Positions 59,501 through 64,000 of a stretch of 64,000 nucleotides of DNA are shown piece after piece. Under the pieces are notes generated by a model, which searched no databases, was not told where the DNA came from, and saw only the letters and a list, made by a program, of their open reading frames with translations. Within the stretch, counting starts at the first letter, position 1, and the number at the start of each line of letters is the position of its first letter. The DNA is from Argyresthia goedartella. Lineage: Eukaryota; Arthropoda; Insecta; Lepidoptera; Argyresthiidae. The stretch spans positions 24,398,715-24,462,714 of the forward strand of contig OX463829.1 of NCBI GenBank assembly GCA_949825045.1. The letters run 5' to 3'. The position numbers and the translations under genes are program-made.

Positions 59501-60304
59501 ACCCCTCCGCGACTTCCTGTTTTCCCTGTGGCCATCCCAACCTGACGCGAACTATAGGATCCATGAAAAAGTTGAATACCTAATACTACTCCACCAAGCC
59601 AAAGAAAACGCCCAACTTCTTCCGTCTCATGTCATTCACGCCTTTAAGGTTTTGTTTTACAGCTGCCACATGTGACAGAAAATACCTGACAGGCGTCTTT
59701 GTTGGAGTTGTACCTGTTCCGTCTGTCTGCTAAACAACAAGTACAGAAAATATTTAACGTCCCTGTCTGTAGACAAGCACTGAGTTCAAAGGGCCTATTC
59801 GCTTAATGTGTCGTACCGTAAACGACATAGGCCTGGCCCACAAAGAAATGTATATGTTCAACTAAATACCGATTGAGATGGCTTTTATAAGTTTTTAGCA
59901 TTATTATAATAATGCTTTTACTCCTTTAGTCATTGTATGAGTTCTTGAATACATATACCAGCATAATTGTTTGTAAACTATCAAAGATGTCATAGTGTAA
60001 CTTTTGGGTATCATATTTACTGCAATCAATAAGTTCCTGTGGGTTTACAACTACATAGAACTAAGATGACTAGATTCTTGTGTACCTGTTGTAGTAGTAC
60101 AGGTAAAATGAATAAACAGTATGATGAACTTGCCAGTGTCACAAGCGGAGCGCAAACTCCTTCCTTGCCGCGCGTTCCCAGCGTGCCGCTTCGGAGCATC
60201 CTGTGCCTTCTCGCACCCGCCGTGCCGCTTCCTCGCGGGCTGCACGCGCCGGCACTGCCCCTACACACACCCGCCCGCAGCCGCCGTCGCCAAGACCGCT
60301 GTCG
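32555..60304 (+). CDS. Nab2: ZC3H14/Nab2-like nuclear poly(A) RNA-binding zinc-finger protein (11 exons, 3' end beyond window)
   Basis: Eleven exons join in phase: 32555-32593, 32924-32966, 34623-34799, 36185-36894, 37210-37442, 39233-39376, 41423-41561, 49463-49653, 57451-57588, 58333-58868, 60137-60304. This gives about 839 codons so far, with GT-AG borders throughout. The N-terminus (DELPDYVMVMVANK, FLGDNTEQFVNWLHQ) is the PWI-like fold of ZC3H14. Exon 10 carries TFVVTLDGLDP, and exon 11 has two CCCH fingers. The family binds poly(A) RNA in the nucleus and restrains poly(A) tail length; loss in flies affects neurons, and human ZC3H14 loss causes intellectual disability (established knowledge). 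Further fingers and the stop should lie past the window. No finger-1 exon was found between exons 10 and 11. Introns total over 25 kb and are transposon-rich. Confidence 0.93.
32924..32966 (+). CDS. Nab2: Nab2 exon 2
   Basis: Acceptor TTTTTCAG, donor G|GTAAGT, phase 1 out. It encodes SAIKAKLTELGCYV, the second helix of the PWI-like domain. Confidence 0.9.
33640..34345 (+). pseudogene. Tc1-like transposon remnant in Nab2 intron 2
   Basis: Broken frames preserve a Tc1-type N-terminus: MGKT near 33656, then VPRQTVDSIVK and a HHGRPKVTTPAEN-like helix-turn-helix block. The C-terminus near 34200-34310 includes MVIKNKGHIVE. Within it about 130 bp is repeated (from GGGAGACCGAAGGTTAC at about 33808 and GGGAGACTGAAGGTTAC at about 33941), an internal tandem duplication. 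The central DDE region is deleted, so it is inactive. Confidence 0.6.
34367..34431. repeat. Perfect 31-bp hairpin with 3-nt loop
   Basis: Arms 34367-34397 and 34401-34431 are exact reverse complements around GAT. It is AT-rich, in Nab2 intron 2, and adjacent to the Tc1 debris. It probably formed from a transposon end by fold-back copying. In the pre-mRNA it would be a very stable stem. Confidence 0.8.
34623..34799 (+). CDS. Nab2: Nab2 exon 3 (PWI-like domain core)
   Basis: Acceptor TTTCTCCAG, donor A|GTAAGT, phases 1 in and 1 out. It encodes DELPDYVMVMVANK, a Lys/Arg-rich turn, then QLFLGDNTEQFVNWLHQVLR. These are the most conserved residues of the ZC3H14/Nab2 N-terminal domain and the strongest evidence for the gene identity. 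Confidence 0.95.
35166..36165 (+). repeat. Dispersed repeat R, first copy, split by a TTCCGTACC repeat
   Basis: The left part (AAGTCAAGTTGGATGGCACT, 35167 to about 35262) and the right part (CACAATCAAAATCAAA to GGCCATCCCAACCT, about 35765-36155) match a continuous copy at 58990-59545. The two parts here are separated by the insertion at 35263-35742. It ends just upstream of the exon 4 acceptor. Identity is unknown. Confidence 0.65.
35263..35742 (+). mobile_element. TTCCGTACC-type dispersed repeat nested in repeat R
   Basis: It starts AGGGTTCCGTACCCGAAGGG, contains TTGAAATTTTCACAGATGAT, and ends GGAACCCTTGGTGCGCGAGT followed by CCGACTCGCACTTGGCCG. A segment at about 35327-35370 (TTAGTTAAGCACAACCTATT) matches the 3' UTR of the Jockey-like LINE at 46226-46260, so a LINE scrap is embedded. 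Related copies lie at 13679-13897 and 57661-58120. Confidence 0.7.
36185..36894 (+). CDS. Nab2: Nab2 exon 4 (Lys-rich low-complexity region)
   Basis: Acceptor TTTTCAG, donor CAG|GTGAAA, phase 0 out. It begins QPEAAETTIVEA, then about 70 residues dominated by Lys and Glu (KEKKDKSKEKHKK and similar), likely to act as nuclear localisation or RNA-contact sequence. A hydrophobic motif region (SITDIFAGQILKNHG) and an acidic coiled-coil-like end (INEIEAKIQGLRTKLAEQLD) follow. Retention of the next intron would read through to a stop at 37176. Confidence 0.88.
37210..37442 (+). CDS. Nab2: Nab2 exon 5 (Pro/Ala-rich)
   Basis: Acceptor CTTCCCCAG, donor AG|GTTGTT (weak), phase 2 out. A GC-rich run encodes Pro/Ala-rich low complexity, then IELNLPRRSVRERLGARDD. 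The RERLG motif resembles the RLG-type linker of ZC3H14. It is strikingly GC-rich against its AT-rich introns. Confidence 0.85.
38058..38470 (-). repeat. Fold-back repeat, inverted relative to 50213-50560
   Basis: The segment 38181-38470 (GCCGGTCGAACATGCGGTTCC, TTTTAATGCCCTCCATTATG) is the reverse complement, with mismatches, of 50213-50560. A more decayed arm in the opposite orientation at 38058-38135 makes the element itself palindromic. The only coding hint is a short unrecognised frame on the - strand of the second copy. Located in Nab2 intron 5. Confidence 0.65.
39233..39376 (+). CDS. Nab2: Nab2 exon 6
   Basis: Acceptor TTTTTTGTAG, donor AG|GTATGA, phase 2 in and out. It completes the split Arg codon, then encodes YTPEREPDFWPKSSAKSRL and a Ser/Thr/Asp-rich segment. 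No defined domain; likely a disordered linker. Confidence 0.85.
39747..39796. repeat. Perfect 50-bp palindrome
   Basis: Arms 39747-39771 and 39772-39796 are exact reverse complements with no loop, centred on an ATATAT core. It lies in Nab2 intron 6. Loopless palindromes are unstable in cloning, so its presence also speaks to assembly quality. Confidence 0.85.
41423..41561 (+). CDS. Nab2: Nab2 exon 7
   Basis: Acceptor CACTGCAG, donor AGC|GTGAGT, phase 2 in and 0 out. It encodes VSVLESRSRRAG, PASVVRVRPRL, then SLLFRAVADAQRSMAS. The SVV-x-V and LL-x-AV-x-DAQ blocks occur in the ZC3H14 linker. The - strand frames over this exon are shadows of its GC-rich sequence. Confidence 0.88.
42396..43391 (+). 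mobile_element. maT-type mariner (DD37D spacing), internally deleted, in Nab2 intron 7
   Basis: Perfect 27-bp TIRs (starting CATAGTCAGGTCATAAG) lie at both ends, each flanked by TA (42394-42395, 43392-43393). From 42539 the transposase frame starts MEWTLKEDRVAVIALHRCG with a helix-turn-helix and GRPR hook (SRSGRPRSV). After a deletion a second frame (42802-43266) carries the second catalytic Asp in WVFQQDSAPAHRAK and the third in SPDLSPLDY, with 37 residues between them. The region that should hold the first Asp is missing, so this copy cannot make active transposase, although its ends could be mobilised in trans. Confidence 0.9.
43825..46395 (+). mobile_element. Jockey-like LINE (family 2) in Nab2 intron 7
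   Basis: The endonuclease end comes first (EPTRITLTSQTC, LPSDHSGQ near 43900), then a linker frame at 44021-44704. After a frameshift the RT at 44671-45882 is uninterrupted: IPLFKSGDKGDPSNFRPISV, FCDLSKAFDCVDHNTLL with the first catalytic Asp, [29 protein letters not shown] with the other two, and FLGITIDSKLQWGPHID. A stop at 45880 separates the C-terminal frame (45879-46118). The 3' UTR ends in a TTTGAG tandem at 46375-46395. It is the best-preserved RT in the window and the closest relative of the - strand copy at 14856-17026. 5'-truncated and inactive. Confidence 0.92.
46878..47014. repeat. Short fold-back element
   Basis: GAGGGCCATGAATCAC-type sequence at 46894-46910 and its inverted form near 46979-47000 (TCTATGGCCCTCAC) are each followed outward by AACGGATTTA / TAAATCCGTCC. 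Arms of about 33 bp are imperfect. In Nab2 intron 7. Confidence 0.5.
47341..47488. mobile_element. MITE with long terminal inverted repeats
   Basis: Arms at about 47341-47371 (AGTCTTGGGGACTGTGGCGG then ATACAGGATTT) and 47458-47488 pair over about 31 bp with few mismatches, leaving an 86-bp centre. No coding sequence and no certain target duplication. In Nab2 intron 7. Confidence 0.6.
47960..48620. repeat. Minisatellite of ~108-bp units (36-codon period)
   Basis: AATCTGACTTCAGAATCA recurs with spacings near 108 bp (one near 123 bp), five to six units. Each unit also holds GGACTCCAACCGGATCC and CAGATATCGATTTTGAAGC. Since 108 is a multiple of three, open frames repeat on the - strand (MILKSDFEKVAAI and GSGWS motifs), but stops break them. 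I treat it as noncoding. Confidence 0.75.
49155..49345. repeat. Two-unit tandem repeat of ~95 bp
   Basis: ATATAATTTTTCCGCCTG, followed by ACCCAAAATCAAGCGGCGAA and GGTGCTATTTT, occurs twice in direct orientation (from about 49155 and 49251). A partial third similarity lies near 49380. In Nab2 intron 7 just upstream of exon 8. Confidence 0.65.
49463..49653 (+). CDS. Nab2: Nab2 exon 8
   Basis: Acceptor GTCCACAG, donor AA|GTAAGT, phase 2 out. It encodes MQTKPDTESKIKRALVLPMR, then a Val/Arg segment and an acidic end (IDFDTESLHELDSDNEKSS). The initial ATG codon is internal, not a start, because exon 7 joins in phase 0. Confidence 0.85.
49938..50129 (-). mobile_element. SINE family 1, head-truncated, in Nab2 intron 8
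   Basis: AAT microsatellite, then ACCTTGGACACTATTTAC, ending at TTTGCCCCCAT before the B-box. An adjacent short piece at about 50152-50199 (TTTTTAGGGTTTACCGTACC) looks like the start of a TTCCGTACC-type repeat. Confidence 0.82.
50213..50560 (+). repeat. Second copy of the 38-kb fold-back repeat, opposite orientation
   Basis: ACATAATGGAGGGCATTAAT, GTTCAGGAACCGCATGTTCG and AACTAGGGGCGGCACGCAG match 38181-38470 in reverse complement. Both lie in introns of the same gene, about 12 kb apart. Confidence 0.65.
51051..56917. repeat. Satellite array of 167/168-bp monomers with higher-order repeats, in Nab2 intron 8
   Basis: Monomers start at CACACTGCAATGCTCCTAG-type sequence and contain GCACGCCGAGAGCTCGAGG and GCATTGCAATCG. 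Their starts at 51154, 51321, 51489, 51656 and 51824 give alternating 167- and 168-bp steps. The spacing from 51154 to 56514 equals 32 monomers, with partial units at each end. Neighbouring monomers differ in linked variants (GGAGGCGGAAGGGAACC versus GGAGGCGTGAAGGGACC; GTATTCAGTTAG versus GTAACCAGTTTAG), so the basic period is a ~335-bp dimer. Variant markers also recur every 670 bp (53331, 54001, 54671) and every 2680 bp (52361 and 55041). No long open frame crosses it. No function can be read from sequence. Confidence 0.95.
56595..56842. mobile_element. MITE inserted in the last satellite monomer
   Basis: A perfect 18-bp TIR, AGCAGCCTTATGGCGTAA, lies at 56595-56612 with its complement at 56825-56842. 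It splits the final monomer, whose sequence resumes at GGGCATTGCAATCGG. No clear target duplication and no coding sequence. Confidence 0.8.
57451..57588 (+). CDS. Nab2: Nab2 exon 9
   Basis: Acceptor CTGTGCACAG, donor AT|GTGAGT, phase 2 in and out. It encodes AANNLVDYVPASITKKFVNT, then an Arg/Asp/Glu-rich stretch and DETLIVET. Placed immediately 3' of the satellite-bearing intron. Confidence 0.85.
57661..58120 (+). mobile_element. TTCCGTACC-type dispersed repeat, diverged, in Nab2 intron 9
   Basis: GGAAGGGTGCCTACTACTAA, a CTGTCTGTCTGT microsatellite, TTGAAATTTTCACAGATTG, then ACCCTTCGTGTGCGAGACC and ACACTTGACC at the right end parallel the copy at 35263-35742. Confidence 0.6.
58333..58868 (+). 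CDS. Nab2: Nab2 exon 10
   Basis: Acceptor CGTTCCAG, donor T|GTAAGT, phase 2 in and 1 out. It opens with NLHKTTTEKEKGPTFVVTLD and GLDPNVF. The F-V-V-T-L-D-G motif is a hallmark of ZC3H14 just N-terminal to the zinc fingers. The rest is a Lys/Glu/Thr/Ser-rich linker with a basic stretch (KKRETERERKRERS) that could serve as a nuclear signal. Confidence 0.9.
58990..59545 (+). repeat. Dispersed repeat R, uninterrupted copy, in Nab2 intron 10
   Basis: It runs from AAGTCAAGTTCGGATAGCAC through CACAATCAAAATAAAA and ATTTCAATACACAAGTGCAA to GTGGCCATCCCAACC, matching both halves of 35166-36165 without the inserted element. The frame at 59439-59675 covers its right end and is unrecognised. Confidence 0.65.
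60137..60304 (+). CDS. Nab2: Nab2 exon 11 (two CCCH zinc fingers)
   Basis: Acceptor TTGCCAG, donor G|GTGAGG, phase 1 in and out. It encodes PCRAFPACRFGASCAFSHP (C-x5-C-x5-C-x3-H) and CRFLAGCTRRHCPYTH (C-x5-C-x4-C-x3-H), then a Pro/Ala tail. Spacing and the PC-x-AFP start match the tandem fingers of ZC3H14, which bind polyadenosine. The finger expected just before this pair is not encoded here or in exon 10. The donor is followed within about 10 bp by a minisatellite. Confidence 0.93.
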
Positions 60305-60314
60305 GTGAGGCACT

Positions 60315-61050
60315 CAGTTGTAGCTTAGTGTAAGCCATAGTAATGTAGTGTTAGCCATACTAGTCTAGTGCTAGCCGCGCTAGTCTAGTTGCAGTCGCGC
60401 TAGTGTATCAGCCGCTCTAGTCTAGTTGCAGCCGCGCTAGTGTATCAGCCGCGCTAGTCTAGTTGCAGCCGTGCTAGTCTAGTTGCAGCCGCGCTAGTCT
60501 AGTTGCAGCCGCGCAAGTGTATCAGCCGCGCTAGTCTAGTTGCAGCCGCGCTAGTCTAGTTGCAGCCGCGCTAGTGTATCAGCCGCACTAGTCTAGTTGC
60601 AGCCGCGCTAGTGTATCAGCCGCGCTAGTCTAGTTGCAGCCGCGCTAGTGTATCAGCCGGGCTAGTCTAGTTGCAGCCGCGCTAGTGTATCAGCCGCGCT
60701 AGTCTAGTTGCAGCCGCGCTAGTGTATCAGCCGCGCTAGTCTAGTTGCAGCCGCGCTAGTGTATCAGCCGCGCTAGTCTAGTTTCAGCCGCACTAGTGTA
60801 TCAGCCGCGCTAGTCTAGTTGCAGCCGCGCTAGTTTATCAGCCGCCGCGCTAGTCTAGTTGCAGCCGCGCTAGTGTAGTTGCAGCCGCGCTAGTCTAGTT
60901 GCAGCCGCGCTAGTGTAGTTGCAGCCGCGCTAGTCTAGTTGCAGCCGCGCTAGTGTATCAGCCGCGCTAGTGTATCAGCCGCGCTAGTCTAGTGTGAACC
61001 GCGCTAGTCAGGTGTAAGCCGCACTACTCAAGTGTGAGCCGGGCTAGTTT
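60315..61050. repeat. CTAG-rich minisatellite, left array
   Basis: Alternating units such as GCGCTAGTCTAGTTGCAGCC (20 bp) and GCGCTAGTGTATCAGCC (17 bp) run for about 735 bp. The array starts within about 10 bp of the exon 11 donor, so it forms the beginning of the next Nab2 intron. Confidence 0.9.
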
Positions 61051-61121
61051 AAAGTCAAGACTTGTAGGTATTTAAAATAATGTTAACAAACACATGTATG
61101 AGTGACACTTGACATTATTCC

Positions 61122-61373
61122 TTTGCCAGAGGCAATTATAAGGAGAGCGACATCTTCGGGAGTAAAGTAAAAGGCTTGAGATGCGCGCAAATACCAGACT
61201 GTACTAGACTAATTTATTATAGGGAATCCTAGCTTATATACTAGGTTGGTACATGTTATTAATGACGTGCATAAGACATAGTGCGTGATGAATATAAATA
61301 TACCTTATCTGTGACGGTCGTCAACTTATCTTAAAATTACGTGAAAATATGACTAACATAGTCGACCGGCACA
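61122..61373 (-). repeat. 3' LTR of the short LTR element
   Basis: Nearly identical to 62663-62914; I count three differences over about 250 bp. The boundary at the TTTGCC end is uncertain by 1-2 bases. Confidence 0.85.
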
Positions 61374-62662
61374 GATACTCCCCACTTTAGGGAAAAAAAT
61401 AAATGAATGTACTTATAACAATGGAAAAAATCTAAGTTAGATAACATAACAAACTTATATCAACTGCAATAATAACTAGTAGTATTTTAATAAACATAAA
61501 ACCAGATCTTAATTGTGCATACTTTAACTTAATCTATTTTTATATATAAGGAAAGTCATTGTTAAATAAAACTAGATAGTAATAGCGCATACTTCAACTT
61601 AAAAGGTAAATCTTACACGAATTAGAAAAATAAAGGAACTACGGTTATGTGAATTCTACATAAGTTTAAAGAATTACTTAATATTTACCTGCAGGCAAGT
61701 CTTGTATCTGGCCGCACACTACATAAAATAAACTAAAAACTGGAAAACAGAAAAACACTAGGAAAATGGGGCTTCGTGGTTAGTAAACTAACCTAACCTA
61801 TAACTGGAAAAGATCCGCAGGAGAGTCGTCTGATGCTGCAGCCGCCCATGTTTTTCAGGAATCAATTTACATCGCACGTCGTTGAAGTTGTAATCACTGT
61901 TTGTTATTATAATTGCGACCGTACCTACACAAGGATGATTGTGCTGAATCAGCGTCAGCATTAAATCTGTAACCTTGGCTGTAGGCAGTCAATGATCTCG
62001 TACGTCATATGTACGTGCGTGCTCTTCACTCTTAAGTGAATATTAAGTTGTCGATTGATGAAATTTGTGTGCCTAAAAACCTTGGGATTTGGCAACATAG
62101 GGCACATCTTGTACACCAATCGTTTATATATAAATATATATCTCTCTCTCTCTTCAGTGATTTGATTATTCTTCGTGCGATGTTCTTCCTGGATGATTTC
62201 AATATTCGTTGAATTAGGTATCTTCCTGATGTTTTAATACTCTTGTGGGGGCTGGAACGGCTTCCTATGACTTGAACTTGAAAAAGCTGCTTGCTGTGAA
62301 TGAATTTGCCGACGCGTTCGTTTCTGCTGGTGCGAGCTCCATTTTGATAAATCAGCAGTCGGCTGACTATCGGTTCATTATTCTTGCGGTATCTTGAGTT
62401 CGATGCGCGAAATCTTCAGTTGAAATCTTTTGACTTCTGGTCCGTCATGGCTTGCTTGATGTCGTCTTGGTTTGGGTGGGGTCTTGATTATGGATTTCTG
62501 CAGCGTGGTTTGAAATAGGTATGCAGAAGTAGGGGCTCGGCGATCTTGGACGAAGTGCTTCTTGCTTGCACTTCTAAGGTGGCAGCACACTGAGTTTTCT
62601 TCGCGGCTGGGTCCATGCTGCTATTACCGAAGGTTGCTGATGTTCAAAAGTCGGGTCACCAC

Positions 62663-62914
62663 TTTGCCAGAAGCAATTATAAGGAGAGCGACATCTTCGG
62701 GAGTAAAGTAAAAGGCTTGAGATGCGTGCAAATACCAGACTGTACTAGACTAATTTATTATAGGGAATCCTAGCTTATATACTAGGTTGGTACATGTTAT
62801 TAATGACGTGCATAAGACATAGTGCGTGATGAATATAAATATACCTTATCTGTGACGGTCGTCAACTTATCTTAACATTACGTGAAAATATGACTAACAT
62901 AGTCGACCGGCACA
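62663..62914 (-). repeat. 5' LTR of the short LTR element
   Basis: Partner of 61122-61373. The primer-binding-site candidate lies immediately inside. Confidence 0.85.
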
Positions 62915-63042
62915 ATTCCTAAGGCGTCTAAACTACCATAGATCTATTTTCGAACTCCTTTTTAATTAGATTAGTTTTGGCTGCGGTATCGGTAGACCGT
63001 CATGTTTGTTTACATTCTTTATAATATCTTCTTGTCTTGACT

Positions 63043-64000
63043 CTAGTGTTAGCCGTGGTAGTCTAGTGTAAGCCGCTCTAGCCTGGTGTCAGTCACGATA
63101 GTCTAGTATCAGCCGCGCTCTTCTAGTGTCAGCCGCGCTAGTCTAGTGTTAGCCACGATAGTCTAGTATCAGCCGTGCTAGTCTAGTGTAGGCCGCGCTC
63201 TTCTAGTGTCAGCCGCGCTAGTCTAGTGTCAGCCACGATAGTCTAGTATCAGCCGCGCTAGTCTAGTGTAGGCCGCGCTAGTCTAGTGTCAGTTACGCTA
63301 GTCTAGTGCTAGCCACGATAGCCTAGTATCAACCGCGCTAGTTTAGTGTAGGCCGCGCTAGTCTAGTGTCAGTTACGCTAGTCTAGTGTCAGTTACGCTA
63401 GTCTAGTGTCAGTTACGCTAGTCTAGTGTTGCCACGATAGCCTAGTATCAGCCGCGCTAGTCTAGTGTAGGCTACGCTAGTCTAGTGTCAGTTACGCTAG
63501 TCTAGTGTCAGTTACGCTAGTCTAGTGTTAGCCACGATAGCCTAGTATTAGCCACGATAGCCTAGTATTAGCCGTGCTAGTCTAGTGAAGGACGCGCTCT
63601 TCTAGTGTAAGCCGCGCTAGTCTAGTGTCAGTTACGCTAGTCTAGTGTTAGCCGCGTTAGTTTAGTGTCAGCCGCGCCAGTATATTGCCAGCCGCGCTCG
63701 CTCTTCTAGTGTCAGCCGCGCTAGTCTAGTGTCAGTTACGCTAGTCTAGTGTTGGCCGCGTTAGTTTAGTGTCAGCCGTGCCTGTATATTGCCAGCCGCG
63801 CTCGCTCTTCTAGTGTCAGCCGCGCTAGTCTAGTGTCAGCCACGATAGTCTAGTATCAGCCGCGCTAGTCTAGTGTTAGCCACGATAGCCTAGTATCAGC
63901 CGCGCTAGTCTGGTATCAGCCGCGCTAGTCTAGTGTAAGCCGCGCTAGTCTAGTGTAAGCCGCGCTAGTCTAGTATCAGCCGCGCTAGTCTAGTGTTAGC
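63043..64000. repeat. CTAG-rich minisatellite, right array (continues past window)
   Basis: Units around GCGCTAGTCTAGTGTCAGCC (20 bp), with variants GTTACGCTAGTCTAGTGTC and CACGATAGCCTAGTATC, run to the last base. They are related to the left array but with different unit variants. The two arrays may be one locus split by the LTR element and about 200 bp of non-repeat flank. Confidence 0.9.

Larger units (their letters stand above)
61122..62914 (-). mobile_element. Short non-autonomous LTR retrotransposon
   Basis: About 250-bp direct repeats bound about 1.29 kb. Read on the - strand, the 5' LTR is at 62663-62914 and starts TGTGCCGG. It is followed by a primer-binding-site candidate TGGTGACCCGACTTTTG (62645-62661 on +). 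A purine-rich tract AAAGTGGGGAGTATC (61374-61388 on +) abuts the 3' LTR. ATTCC(T) flanks both outer ends as the target duplication. The interior has only a 70-codon unrecognised frame (62378-62590, -) and no protease, RT or integrase, so it resembles a TRIM/LARD element relying on another element's enzymes. Confidence 0.82.

Noticed and set aside
59439..59675. 78-codon frame that might be an extra Nab2 exon
   Set aside because: It overlaps the dispersed repeat R, also found before exon 4, and lacks a Cys/His finger pattern and well-placed splice sites.
60026..60313. Antisense frame of 95 codons
   Set aside because: Mirror of the Cys/Pro-rich zinc-finger exon 11; the + strand encodes recognisable CCCH fingers with matching splice phases.

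Overview
This is eukaryotic DNA, most likely from a moth or butterfly. Genes are split by GT-AG introns, intergenic DNA is AT-rich, and transposons occupy much of the window. One tRNA-headed SINE family recurs at six loci, and a dispersed repeat with TTCCGTACC-type ends looks like one known from Lepidoptera. The order-level assignment is inference, because no database could be searched.

Two host genes are visible, both on the + strand. (1) The 3' end of a class A GPCR resembling Tre1/moody lies at 1979-3204, as two exons carrying TM6 and TM7. Its 5' exons lie upstream of the window. (2) The ortholog of ZC3H14/Nab2, a nuclear poly(A)-RNA-binding CCCH zinc-finger protein, runs from an ATG at 32555 to at least 60304. 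Eleven coding exons join in phase: the PWI-like N-terminal fold (exons 1-3), a Lys-rich low-complexity region (exon 4), linker exons 5-10, and two CCCH fingers (exon 11). The gene continues past the window end. Its introns hold most of the repeats of the right half.

Layout. 1-5.8 kb: LINE tail, SINEs, GPCR 3' exons. 8.1-17 kb: transposon graveyard, with a Tc1/IS630-like transposase remnant, an EN-RT LINE with a nested poly-A insertion (14-bp target duplication) and a nested SINE, a fragment of a related LINE, and a Jockey-like LINE split by a hAT element. 17.8-31.4 kb: a direct tandem segmental duplication of about 6.7-6.9 kb, each copy carrying a hAT element, a THAP-domain stub, a Jockey-like LINE, a TA-flanked MITE with SINEs, and Ty1/copia pieces. 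32.2-60.3 kb: Nab2, whose introns contain Tc1 debris, perfect hairpins, a maT-type mariner (DD37D spacing), a second Jockey-like LINE, a 108-bp minisatellite and a ~5.9-kb satellite array of 167/168-bp monomers with higher-order periodicity. 60.3-64 kb: two CTAG-rich minisatellites flanking a short non-autonomous LTR element on the - strand.

The clearest unusual structures are the nucleosome-length satellite with 4-mer and 16-mer higher-order structure inside a conserved gene, the recent tandem duplication with copy-specific changes, the out-of-order copia domains, and the THAP stub behind an inverted TATA-bearing repeat. No bacterial-type operon, CRISPR array, rRNA gene or functional tRNA gene was found.
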